Shown in pieces: positions 9,237 to 17,910 of a stretch of 64,000 nt of DNA. How positions within the stretch are numbered: the first letter of the stretch is position 1; each line of letters starts with the position of its first letter. The DNA lies in the NCBI RefSeq assembly GCF_002237655.1, contig NZ_NOKT01000001.1, positions 372,001-436,000 on the forward strand, written 5' to 3'. This DNA is from Streptomyces sp. XY006. GTDB taxonomy: Bacteria > Actinomycetota > Actinomycetes > Streptomycetales > Streptomycetaceae. Position numbers and translations under genes: made by a program. Below the pieces are notes generated by a model. That model saw only the letters and a program-made list of their open reading frames with translations. It did not search any database and had not been told where the DNA came from.

Positions 9237-10362
9237 CTACGACGGCGTCGCCGACGACCGTGGTGACTCCCACCGGTGGGCCATGAGCTGCTGAGACCCC
9301 GCGGGCAGTTCCACTGTGATGCGGAGCCCACCGGCGGAGCGCGGGGTCAGGGTGAGGGTGCCGCCGTGTGCGCGGGTGATGGTCTCGACGATGGCCAGGC
9401 CGAGGCCGGCGCCCGCGTGGTCGCCGCGCACGCGCTCGGTACCGCGCTGGAACGGCTCGGTGAGGGTGGAGACCACGTCCGGGGCGATCGGCTCGCCGGT
9501 GTTCTCGACCGTCAGCACCACCGTGTCGGGGCGTACGCCGGTGGTCACCCACACGCTGCCGCGTTCCGGCAGGTTGTGCACGATCGCGTTGTGCACGAGG
9601 TTCACGGCCAGTTGCAGCAGCAGCGCCGGCGATCCGGTCGCGGGGGCGATGTCGCCGTCGGTCTCCAGGGTGACGCCCTGCCGCTCCGCGAGAGGCAGGA
9701 GTGTCTCGGTGGCCCCCTCCGCGACGAGGGAAAGGTCGACGTCCTCCCGCGTGAAGGACTGCCCGCCGGCCCGGCTGAGCAGGAGCAGCGCCTGGGTGAG
9801 GTCGATGGCCCGGGTGTTGACGGCGTGCAGACGGTCGATCAGCGGGTCGGTGGCACGGCCCGGATCGGCACGGGCCACGTCGAGCAGCGACTTCGAGACC
9901 GCCAGCGGGGTGCGCAGCTCGTGCGAGGCGTTCGCCGCGAACCTCTGCTGTTCGGCGACGTGCGCTTCGAGCCGGGCGAGCATCGCGTCGAAGGCGTCGG
10001 CGAGTTCGCGGAACTCGTCCTGGCGGCCAGGCAGCCGGATGCGGTGGGACAGCGATCCGCTCGCGGCCGTACGGGTCGCGTGCGTGATGCGGTTCAGCGG
10101 GGCCAGCATGCGGCCGGCGAGAACCCACCCGCCCAGGAGGCCGAAGACCAGCAGGAACCCCATGACGATGGCGGCCATAGGGGCGAATCCGCGTACGAAG
10201 GCGGTGCCCGGAGTCGCTCTCCACACACCCTGCTCGTTGGTCTGCAGCCACCCCTGCCGCAGGAGGAACACGCCGATGGCGGCGAGCAGCAGGGCGCCCG
10301 CGAGCATGAGGAATCCGGCGTAGCTGAGGGTCAGCTTGAGACGGACGCTCGGACCGCGCGCC

Positions 10363-10379
<17 letters not shown>
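9237..10379 (-). CDS. Sensor histidine kinase
   Basis: 380-residue membrane sensor. Two hydrophobic helices (about residues 16-38 and 66-88) enclose a short, roughly 25-residue extracytoplasmic loop, followed by a HAMP linker (GRMLAPLNRITHATRTAASGSL). The dimerisation helix carries the phospho-accepting His in FAANASHELRTPL. The ATPase part has the N box (LAVNLVHNAIVHN), G1 (LTVENTGEP) and G2 (GAGLGLAIVETITRAHGG) motifs. The small sensor loop suggests signal detection at or in the membrane, as in cell-envelope stress kinases. The start overlaps the end of the response regulator by 17 bases, so the pair is one transcription unit with the regulator first. Confidence 0.93.
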
Positions 10380-11058
<679 letters not shown>

Positions 11059-11150
11059 GGCGCAGATCCTAGGAGCCGGGGCGTATCGCCGGCGTATCGA
11101 AATCCGCGTTCGGCCCGGCGACAGCCCGGCAACTCAGTGAATCCGGCGGG

Positions 11151-11831
11151 TCAGGACGTCACCAGTTCCTCCGCGAGGAACTTCTCCAAGAACTCCTCCG
11201 CGCGACGGTCGAACGCCGCGTACTGCGTCGCTCGCTCGGCGCCCGCCACCGCTTCGCCGATCAGGAGGTTGCCTTCGGCGTCGACGCGCTGCGGGCGCTC
11301 CTCGGCGTCGGTGAGCAGGCCGACGGTGGACTGCGAGAAGCCGCAGTAGTACGCGATGCCCTCGCTCAGACCGGTCTCCAGAACGGACTGCATCCCCGCC
11401 ACGACGGGATCGTCGGCGGTGGCCCCGGCCAGGCCCAGCCACAGGATGCGCTTGCCGGCGAGGCGGGGCCTGCTGCGACCGTAGGCGAACCCGTAGTTCC
11501 ACACCCGGTCGATCCAGCCCTTGAGCAGGGCCGGCACGCTCTGCCAGTACACCGGGAAGACGGCCACGATGACATCGGCGTCGAGGACCCGCTGCATATG
11601 GGCGTGCACTTCGTCGGAGTACCTCTTCTCCCGGTCGCCCCAGTCCGGCTGGTCCGCCTCGTTCATACGCGGGTCGAATCCCTCGGCCTGGAGGTCGAGC
11701 AGGTCGACGCGGTAACCGGCGGCTTCCAGTCGGGCGGCGGTGCGGCGGGCGGTGTGTGCGGTGAGGGAGTCGGTGCGGTGGTGTGCGAGGACGACGAGCG
11801 CTGTCCCGGCGTGGCTGTCCTGCTGCGTCAC
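11151..11831 (-). CDS. Flavodoxin-fold NAD(P)H:quinone oxidoreductase
   Basis: 226 residues of the NQO1/MdaB type (flavodoxin_2). Visible signs are ALVVLAHHRTDSLTAH (phosphate-binding loop for FMN/FAD), DLLDLQAEGFDPRMNEADQ, a helix with DADVIVAVFPVYWQSVPALLKGWIDRVW, and a LWLGLAGAT segment. Such enzymes do two-electron reduction of quinones or nitro compounds with NAD(P)H in the cytoplasm. The gene is divergent from the AraC-family regulator at 11936 across about 100 bases, the usual arrangement when the regulator controls the reductase in response to an electrophile or quinone. Confidence 0.88.
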   Translation of the reverse strand: MTQQDSHAGTALVVLAHHRTDSLTAHTARRTAARLEAAGYRVDLLDLQAEGFDPRMNEADQPDWGDREKRYSDEVHAHMQRVLDADVIVAVFPVYWQSVPALLKGWIDRVWNYGFAYGRSRPRLAGKRILWLGLAGATADDPVVAGMQSVLETGLSEGIAYYCGFSQSTVGLLTDAEERPQRVDAEGNLLIGEAVAGAERATQYAAFDRRAEEFLEKFLAEELVTS

Positions 11832-11935
11832 GGTGTCTCCCGGCTGGTCTCGGTGAGTTCGACGAGTCCAGTACAGCCGCGCCGCCGTAGATGATCCATG
11901 GGAGAAGCGCTCCGGAACATAGGAGATCGTCTACC

Positions 11936-12898
11936 GTGTCAGGTGTGGACCCCCTGAGTTCCCTCCTGAGCGGCATCCGGGCCGAAGGCTCGGTCGTCAC
12001 CCATGCCGTACTGACACAGCCCTGGACCATCCGCTTCACCGACGCCGCGCCGCTCACGATGATCAGCGTGCTGCGCGGCGGCGGCACCCTCCTGCTGCCC
12101 GACGGCACCGAACGCCCGGTCGGCGCCGGGGACACGGCCATCGTGCGCGGCCCCGAACCGTTCCACCTCGCGGACCACCCCGCCACCGTGGACAACCCTC
12201 ACGCCGCCTACGAGATCGCCTGCTTCACGGACACCGCATGCACCGCCGAGGAACTCGGCGGTATCCACTGGGGCGCCGACTCCGACGAGACGACCGCGCT
12301 GATCGTGGGCGCCTACCGCGCCTCCGGCCACCGCCACGAACGCCTCCTGCGAGCCCTGCCGCCCCTCCTGGTGGTCGAGGAGGACGCCGAGGTCTGCGCC
12401 TGGCTGGAGACGGCCGCCGCCGACGCCGCCCGACACTCGGCCGGCTCACAGGCGTTGATGGACCGGCTCCTGGACTGGGCCCTGGTGTGCACGCTGCGCA
12501 GTTGGTTCGACCAGGCGGGCGCCGACGCGCCGAGCTGGTACCGGGGCCTCGCCGACCCGGTCCTCGCGCCCGCCCTGGAGGCCTTCCACGACCGGCCCGC
12601 CCAGGCGTGGACCGTGGCCTCCCTGGCCGCACGGTCCGGCGTCTCACGGGCGCTGTTCGCCAAGCGCTTCACCCGGCTGATGGGCCGTCCACCCCTCGCC
12701 TACCTCACCGAATGCCGCCTGGACGAGGCCGCGGCCCTCCTCACCGACACCGACCTCAGCATCGCCCGCGTCGCCAAGGCCGTCGGCTACGCCGACGCCT
12801 TCGGCTTCAGCGCGGCGTTCAAACGGCACAAGGGCCTGAGCCCCAGCGCGTTCCGACGGGGCTCCTCCCCGGACGCCGGAGCTCGTGGGGTCGGCTGA
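11936..12898 (+). CDS. AraC-family transcriptional regulator with cupin sensor
   Basis: 320 residues. I chose GTG at 11936 because AGGAGA lies 9-10 bases upstream; an ATG 45 bases earlier has no such site. The N-terminal half is the AraC_binding_2/cupin domain (TMISVLRGGGTLLLPDGTERPVGAGDTAIVRGPEPFHLAD). The C-terminal half has the paired AraC helix-turn-helices (WTVASLAARSGVSRALFAKRFTRLMGRPPLAYLTECRLDEAAALL and IARVAKAVGYADAFGFSAAFKRHKGLSPSAFRR). It probably regulates the divergently transcribed quinone oxidoreductase. The ligand is unknown. Confidence 0.92.
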   Translation: MSGVDPLSSLLSGIRAEGSVVTHAVLTQPWTIRFTDAAPLTMISVLRGGGTLLLPDGTERPVGAGDTAIVRGPEPFHLADHPATVDNPHAAYEIACFTDTACTAEELGGIHWGADSDETTALIVGAYRASGHRHERLLRALPPLLVVEEDAEVCAWLETAAADAARHSAGSQALMDRLLDWALVCTLRSWFDQAGADAPSWYRGLADPVLAPALEAFHDRPAQAWTVASLAARSGVSRALFAKRFTRLMGRPPLAYLTECRLDEAAALLTDTDLSIARVAKAVGYADAFGFSAAFKRHKGLSPSAFRRGSSPDAGARGVG

Positions 12899-12938
12899 AG
12901 GGCCTGGCACGCGGCGGGTGGCAGACGGCGGGCGGCTG

Positions 12939-14438
12939 TCACGCGTCGGCGAGAAGAGGGTCGTAGGGAGTGGTGCGTCGGCGCGCTGACATGAAGGACA
13001 GGAAGTCGTTGATGAACGCGCTGCGGCTGTACGTTCCGTCGGCGTCCGGGGTGTCCCGGCGGAACCCGGTCCGGAACAGCGTCCGGTACTCCTCGGCGTC
13101 GATCCGGTCGTTGCCGTCCTTGTCGGTCACGTCGAAGAGGACTTCGGCGACCCGGATCAGCGCGGGACCGGCGAGCGAGGGGACGGCGGCGGCGTACTCG
13201 CGGGCACTGACGCGGCCGTCGCCGTCGGCGTCCAGGGCTGCCTGCAGTTCCCGCCACCAGTCGGCATAGGCGTTGTAGAGCCGGGTCTCCTCGGGTTCGT
13301 CCAGGTCGAGGCGGCCGGCCATCTCCCGGGCCATGGCGGCGAGGTCGGGCCAGTCCAGATAGCCGTCCCCGGTCTGGTCGAGGACCTCCGCGAAGAACTC
13401 CTCCGCGCTGCGCTGCGCCGAGGGGGCCGCGGTGGGTTCCGGTTCCGGGGGGAGCGGCGTGATGAGACGGATGAGGGCGCCGGCCCGCTTCATCTGCTCA
13501 CGCAGTGCGGCCATCGTCCTGGCGCGAGGATCGTCGCTGTCGGGGGAGAGCATCACCGTCTCGGCGATTTTGTCGGCCTGGAGCCACCCTTCGGGCAGGA
13601 ACCGGGCCAGACCGGCCACCAGGTACGCCCCCTGCATCAGGGTCTCGACGCCCGCGATCTCGGGCAGACCGGCCCGCCGCCTGAAGGACTCCGGGAGGGA
13701 CGCCACGGTGATCGCCCCGACGACGGGACCGGCGACGGTCCGGCCGGTCGCCCACAGTGCCGGAAAGCCGTGGAGCAACGGGGGAGCGGGGAGGTGGTCG
13801 AAGAGCTTGTACAGGATGATGCGCATCGCCTCGGTGTTCTCCAGCTCCTCGTCGACCACCCGGTCGTAGTAGGGCCAGAACTCGTCGAGCGTGGGCGGCA
13901 GATGGCCGGTGTCGTCTCCCATCGCGGCGAGGAACGCCTGGAATTCGGCGTACAGCTGCTCCATGGTCTTCTGCTCTAGGGGCTGTCCGCCGAGCCGGCA
14001 CATGGTGACGGTGCTTTCGAAGAGGGTCGCCACGACCCAGGCGCGCACCCCGGGGTCCCTCGCGTCGTAGGGGCGGTCGCGGGCATCGGTGCCCTGCAGG
14101 CGTGCGTGCATGCGGTTGAGCCGGGCCGCCTCCCGCTGCCGCACTTGGTCGTCGGGCCCGAACATGCGCCGCAGGCTCATGAAGGTGTTGCCCAGTCGCC
14201 GCCATGGGTGGACGACGAAGGTGGAGTTCTCGATCAGGGCGGCGCCGATCTGCGGGTGCGCGGCCTCCAGCACGGTGGCCCGGATCATGGCTAACGCCCA
14301 GCGCGGGTCGTTGAAGAGCCGGTGGAACTGCGAGCCGGGACCGAACAGGGGCTCCCCTGCCCCGGTGTGATCCTTCGTTGCGTGGTCCCCCGGACCGGCG
14401 CCGGCGGTGGGGGACTGGGTGCTGTCCGTGGTGGTCAT
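12939..14438 (-). CDS. DUF2236 (MpaB/latex-clearing-like) oxygenase with three C-terminal EF-hands
   Basis: 499 residues. The first ~320 show the DUF2236 pattern shared by fungal MpaB and bacterial latex-clearing oxygenases: FNDPRWALAMIRATVLEAAHPQIGAALIENS, RRLGNTFMSLRRMFG, the (R)xxxxH segment RLNRMHARLQG, and VRAWVVATLFESTV. These proteins bind heme and cleave isoprenoid chains in the known examples. A proline-rich linker follows, then three calcium-loop motifs: DQTGDGYLDWPD (about 352-363), DADGDGRVSARE (401-412) and DKDGNDRIDAEE (436-447), all with Asp/Asn/Glu at the ligand positions. The ATG at 14438 overlaps the stop of the cis-prenyltransferase gene (ATGA); a longer frame upstream lies within that gene and was discarded. 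No signal peptide. The coupling suggests that the substrate is a polyprenyl chain made by its partner. Confidence 0.85.
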   Translation of the reverse strand: MTTTDSTQSPTAGAGPGDHATKDHTGAGEPLFGPGSQFHRLFNDPRWALAMIRATVLEAAHPQIGAALIENSTFVVHPWRRLGNTFMSLRRMFGPDDQVRQREAARLNRMHARLQGTDARDRPYDARDPGVRAWVVATLFESTVTMCRLGGQPLEQKTMEQLYAEFQAFLAAMGDDTGHLPPTLDEFWPYYDRVVDEELENTEAMRIILYKLFDHLPAPPLLHGFPALWATGRTVAGPVVGAITVASLPESFRRRAGLPEIAGVETLMQGAYLVAGLARFLPEGWLQADKIAETVMLSPDSDDPRARTMAALREQMKRAGALIRLITPLPPEPEPTAAPSAQRSAEEFFAEVLDQTGDGYLDWPDLAAMAREMAGRLDLDEPEETRLYNAYADWWRELQAALDADGDGRVSAREYAAAVPSLAGPALIRVAEVLFDVTDKDGNDRIDAEEYRTLFRTGFRRDTPDADGTYSRSAFINDFLSFMSARRRTTPYDPLLADA

Positions 14439-15229
14439 GATCGGGACTCTCCGTTCTGGTGGGGCAGCACGCCGCCGAAGCGGCGCTCGCGCTGCCGGTA
14501 GGCGTCGAGACAGTCGAGGAAGTCGGGTGCGCGGAAGTCGGGCCACAGTGCCGGCGGGAAGATCCACTCGGCGTAGGCGACCTGCCAGAGCATGAAGTTG
14601 GAGATGCGCTGTTCACCGGAGGTGCGGATGACCAGGTCCACCTCGGGGGTGTCGGGAAAGGGCAGGTGAGCGGCGAAGCTCTCCTCGGTCACGGCCTCGG
14701 CCGGCACACCGCTGCGGATCAGTGACCGGGCGGCCTCGACGATGTCCCTGCGCCCGCCGTGGTCGAAGGCGACGGTCAACGTCATCCGGCGGTTCTGCTC
14801 GGTCAGCGTCATCAGGTCGGCGATGTCCCGTCCCAGGGCGGGAGGGATACGGGGGTCGGTCATGCCGAGGAAGCGGCAGCGGATGCCGCGGGCGTGCAGC
14901 AGCGGGGCGTGCTTGCGTACCACCCGGCGCACCAGGTGCATCAGGAAGGCGATCTCGGTGTTCGGCCGGCTCCAGTTCTCGGTGGAGAACGCGAACAGGC
15001 TCAGCCAGCCCACTCCGGCCGCACGCGCCGCTTCGATGACGTCGATCACCGTCGTCTCCGCGGCACGGTGTCCCGCCGTGCGCGGCAGTGAGCGTTGTGC
15101 CGCCCAGCGGCCGTTGCCGTCCATCACACACGCGACGTGCCGTGGCACCGCACGGGGGTGCGGTGAAGCCGTGCGCTCGGTGGCGAGGGGAGAGGCGGGC
15201 CCGTCGCCCATGAACCGACCTTCTGTCAT
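14435..15229 (-). CDS. cis-Prenyltransferase (undecaprenyl-diphosphate synthase family)
   Basis: 264 residues from ATG 15229 (GAGGGGG just upstream); an ATG at 15211 is an alternative. All family motifs are present: HVACVMDGNGRWA (catalytic Asp), PRTAGHRAA, LSLFAFSTENW, VAFDHGGRRDIVEA, and the C-terminal VDLVIRTSGEQRISNFMLWQVAYAEWIFPPALWPDF. The enzyme adds isopentenyl units in cis configuration to an allylic diphosphate. It begins a two-gene operon with the DUF2236/EF-hand gene, sharing an ATGA overlap. A housekeeping uppS is expected elsewhere in the genome, so this copy is probably specialised. The product chain length cannot be read from the sequence by eye. Confidence 0.93.
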   Translation of the reverse strand: MTEGRFMGDGPASPLATERTASPHPRAVPRHVACVMDGNGRWAAQRSLPRTAGHRAAETTVIDVIEAARAAGVGWLSLFAFSTENWSRPNTEIAFLMHLVRRVVRKHAPLLHARGIRCRFLGMTDPRIPPALGRDIADLMTLTEQNRRMTLTVAFDHGGRRDIVEAARSLIRSGVPAEAVTEESFAAHLPFPDTPEVDLVIRTSGEQRISNFMLWQVAYAEWIFPPALWPDFRAPDFLDCLDAYRQRERRFGGVLPHQNGESRS

Positions 15230-15419
15230 GCCCGCCCCCTCGGCCGCCCTGATGGATCTTCCGATCACCGACAGAAAGATTGGCAGCGTCCGGCGCCGCG
15301 CAGTCCGCACATCGCGCGGATTCACGCTTGGTGCGTGTGTGCGAGCCCGCCTGCGGCGGAGCGCGAGCCGACCGGAAAAGAACAGAACGCGAGCGGGGGC
15401 AACCCGTAGGGTGCGCGGC

Positions 15420-16157
15420 ATGACGCTGCAACTGGTTCAGGTGAACTTCAAGGCCGGGGACGACTCGGCGCTCGGCCGGTTCTGGGCGCAGGCGCTCGGC
15501 TGGGACGTCTCCAGTGAAGGCCCTGGAGTGACCAACCTGGAACCCGTGGGCTTCGACTGGCCGGACCCGTCCGCCGTGTGCGTCGATCTCGTCCGGGTCC
15601 CGGACCCGGAGACGGTGCGGTACCGCGTGCACCTGGAACTGGCCACCACCTCCGAGGCGCATCGGACGGAACTGGTCGCCCGCCTGAAGGAACTCGGGGC
15701 GAAAACCGTCGACAAGGGCCGGGACGATGCCCCGTTCACGTTGCTGGCCGACCCGGAAGGCAATGCGTTCGGCGTCCTGGAACCCCGGGAGCTCTACAAC
15801 GACACCGGGCCCATCGCGGCCGTGGTCGTCGAATGCGCGGACCCGCGGGCCATGGTCGGGTTCTGGGGCGAGGCGATCGACTGGACCGTCCACCAACTGA
15901 CCGACGACCGCGCCGTGCTGCGCTCGGTCAAGGGTGTCGGCCCGTACCTGGAGTTCCGCCGCACGCCGGAGGACGAGGGCGTATGGACCCGTATCCATCT
16001 CGACGTCAGGCCCGACCCGGTGGAGGACCAGTCCGAGGAGGTCGCCCGCCTCGAAGGCCTCGGCGCGAGGCGGACCGACGTGGGCCAGGGAGACGTCCCC
16101 TGGGTCGTCCTGACCGACCCTGAGGGCAACGAGTTCTGCGTCCTCGGCCGGCACTGA
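15420..16157 (+). CDS. VOC-superfamily (glyoxalase-like) two-domain protein
   Basis: 245 residues made of two tandem glyoxalase/bleomycin-resistance-type modules. Each has the ending LLADPEGNAFGVLEP or LTDPEGNEFCVLGRH and an internal R(V/I)HL(E/D) strand (RYRVHLELA, WTRIHLDVR), and both begin with a strand plus FWxxAL/AI (LGRFWAQALGW, MVGFWGEAIDW). This is the pattern of 'glyoxalase-like' proteins common in actinomycetes, most without a known substrate. It is divergent from the cis-prenyltransferase operon and convergent, with only 13 bases between stops, with the methyltransferase gene. Confidence 0.85.
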   Translation: MTLQLVQVNFKAGDDSALGRFWAQALGWDVSSEGPGVTNLEPVGFDWPDPSAVCVDLVRVPDPETVRYRVHLELATTSEAHRTELVARLKELGAKTVDKGRDDAPFTLLADPEGNAFGVLEPRELYNDTGPIAAVVVECADPRAMVGFWGEAIDWTVHQLTDDRAVLRSVKGVGPYLEFRRTPEDEGVWTRIHLDVRPDPVEDQSEEVARLEGLGARRTDVGQGDVPWVVLTDPEGNEFCVLGRH

Positions 16158-16170
16158 CGAGCAGCGCGGT

Positions 16171-17097
16171 TCAGGGGCGTCGGGCGGCCCAGACCGTGCG
16201 TCGGGTGCGTACGGTCAGGTCGTCGCGGCGCAGGACGCTGTGCGGGCCCTCGGTGTCGAGGAGCCGGTCGAGCGCGGTGAGGTCGCCGGGGGAGAGCTCG
16301 TCGGCGACGGCAGTGCGGATGCGGCGCAGGATACCGAGGGCGTAGCGGCCGGTGGCCTCGTTGCCCGAGCCGTCGATGTCGACGGTGAGGGTGCGTTCGC
16401 CTTCGACGGTGAAGCCGGCGGCGGTCAGCATCGGTCCCCATTCAGCACCGCGGTAGGGCAGGTGCCGGCCCTGGAGGCGGTTGGCCGCGGCATGGACCCG
16501 CTCCTCCAGGCCGGGCCGCTCCTCGGGGGCGTCCTCGGGGAGGAAGCGGGGGTGGCCGGCCAGTTCGACGACGGCGAACAGGCCCCCGCGAGCGAGGATC
16601 TCGCGGACGGTGCGCAGTGTGCGCTCGGGGTCGGTCATGTGGTGCATCGAGGCCGACGCCCAGACCAGGTCCGGTGTGCCCAGGTCGGGCCAGTCGGCTC
16701 GGTCGAGGTCGGTCTGCACGGTGTGCACGCGCTCCCGCAGGCCGCGGGCGCAGGCCTTGGTGTGCAGGCGCCGCAGGTGTTCGGCCGACGCGTCGACGGC
16801 GGTGACGTGTGCGTCGGGAAAGCGGTCGAGGAGGGCGAAGGTGCCCGCGCCCGTGCCGCACCCCAGATCCACGATGTGGTGGGGGTCGGTGCGCAGCGGC
16901 AGCCATGCGGTGATGGCGGCCGTGTGTCCGGCGAGGACCTCGGCGTCCAGGTCGAGGATCTCCGCCTGCCCGTCCCCTCCGTGCGGGGCGTGATGGTCGT
17001 GCGGGTGCGGGTGCGGGTGCGGGTGCGGGTGCGGGTTCGGGTGGGGGTGGGGGTGCGAGTCCGAGTGTGGGTGCGGGTCCGGGTGCGTGGTGTCCAT
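16171..17097 (-). CDS. Class I SAM methyltransferase with N-terminal His-Pro repeat
   Basis: 308 residues from ATG 17097. The first ~35 residues are an almost pure run of His-Pro/His-Asp pairs encoded by a GGGTGC-type hexanucleotide repeat. The rest is a Rossmann methyltransferase: HHIVDLGCGTGAGTFALLDRFPDAHVTAVDAS (motif I), DLVWASASMHHMTDPERTLRTVREILARGGLFAVVEL (motifs II/III). Members act on small molecules; the substrate is unknown. The His-rich tail could bind Zn/Ni or simply be replication slippage. It lies downstream of the XRE-cupin regulator on the same strand, but a hairpin at 17192-17214 separates them. Confidence 0.88.
   Translation of the reverse strand: MDTTHPDPHPHSDSHPHPHPNPHPHPHPHPHPHDHHAPHGGDGQAEILDLDAEVLAGHTAAITAWLPLRTDPHHIVDLGCGTGAGTFALLDRFPDAHVTAVDASAEHLRRLHTKACARGLRERVHTVQTDLDRADWPDLGTPDLVWASASMHHMTDPERTLRTVREILARGGLFAVVELAGHPRFLPEDAPEERPGLEERVHAAANRLQGRHLPYRGAEWGPMLTAAGFTVEGERTLTVDIDGSGNEATGRYALGILRRIRTAVADELSPGDLTALDRLLDTEGPHSVLRRDDLTVRTRRTVWAARRP
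17000..17090. repeat. GGGTGC hexanucleotide microsatellite in methyltransferase 5' end
   Basis: Tandem copies of a (C/G)GGGTG-type hexamer, most regular at 17000-17034 and degenerating to 17090. Read on the minus strand they encode the His-Pro run. Changes of one unit would add or remove two residues and keep the frame, so length variation between strains is expected. Confidence 0.85.
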
Positions 17098-17191
17098 GTC
17101 CGTGACCTTAGGGCGACCATGCGTCCACGGCACGAAGTCTCCCGGCTTCGGCAAGACGCTGGTCGGAGGCGTTGCCCGGCGCGCAAGAGGT

Positions 17192-17214
17192 GGGTACCGG
17201 GCAGCCCGGTGCCC
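17192..17214 (-). terminator. Hairpin between XRE-cupin and methyltransferase genes
   Basis: Ten-base arms (17192-17201 and 17205-17214, one G-T mismatch) with a three-base loop, located after the XRE regulator stop. It probably terminates or attenuates that transcript before the methyltransferase gene. Confidence 0.55.
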
Positions 17215-17243
17215 GCCCTGCCGGGTCTTCCGACCCCGCCCTG

Positions 17244-17831
17244 TCATCCGGGCGTGCCGGGCGCGTCACCCCCGTCGCGCTGGTGGCCGCGGCGGGCGTC
17301 GCGGTCGAAGATGCCCAGGATCTCGCACGGCCCACCCGCGGTGCCGATCGCGTGCGGCATCATCGTGGGGAACTCGGCAGCCTGGTTGGTCTCCAGCCGG
17401 AAGCGGCGGTGCCCGAGCATGAGGATCGCGGTGCCGGACAGCACGACGAGCCATTCGCGCCCCGGGTGGGCCCGCATCCGTGCCGGATTCTCGGGCGGCG
17501 GTTCGGTCATGCGCTGACGCACCACGCTCATCCCGGGGTCCGCCTTGATGGTCCAGCGCATCTGTCCGTGGGCGCTGTCGATCGTCGGGCTGGTGACCAC
17601 GTCGTCGGTGTCGGTCTCCACGAGCTGATCCAGCGTGGTGTCCAGGGCGCGTGCGAGCGTGACCAGTTGATCCAGGGCCAGCCGGCGCTGGCCGTTCTCG
17701 ATGCGGCTCAGCGTGGACTGGCTGAGGTGGGCCCGGCCCGCCAGTTCCTCCAGCGACCAGCCCTGTGCCACGCGCAGAGCACGGATGCGTTTGCGTACGA
17801 GGCTGTCCAGCTCCCCACTGTCTTGCGTCAT
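17244..17831 (-). CDS. XRE-family regulator with cupin domain
   Basis: 195 residues, start ATG 17831 (another ATG at 17840 is possible). The N-terminal helix-turn-helix is LDSLVRKRIRALRVAQGWSLEELAGRAHLSQSTLSRIENGQRRLALDQLVTLARALDTTLDQLVE. The C-terminal cupin (MRAHPGREWLVVLSGTAILMLGHRRFRLETNQAAEFPTMMPHAIGTAGGPCEILGIF) would bind a small ligand. The pair of domains is typical of HTH-cupin repressors next to efflux pumps. It is divergent from the MFS gene (79 bases between starts) and is likely to control it. Confidence 0.92.
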   Translation of the reverse strand: MTQDSGELDSLVRKRIRALRVAQGWSLEELAGRAHLSQSTLSRIENGQRRLALDQLVTLARALDTTLDQLVETDTDDVVTSPTIDSAHGQMRWTIKADPGMSVVRQRMTEPPPENPARMRAHPGREWLVVLSGTAILMLGHRRFRLETNQAAEFPTMMPHAIGTAGGPCEILGIFDRDARRGHQRDGGDAPGTPG

Positions 17832-17910
17832 AGGCAACATCGTATGCCCTGGCCGCAAAACGGGCCTAGCGTCGACCGCCGATCCGACACGCCCCTTCCG
17901 AGAGGAATCC

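Noticed and set aside
14439..14567. 43-residue N-terminal extension of the DUF2236 frame
   Set aside because: It is antisense-free but lies inside the cis-prenyltransferase and is rich in Arg/Pro; the coupled ATG 14438 is the natural start.
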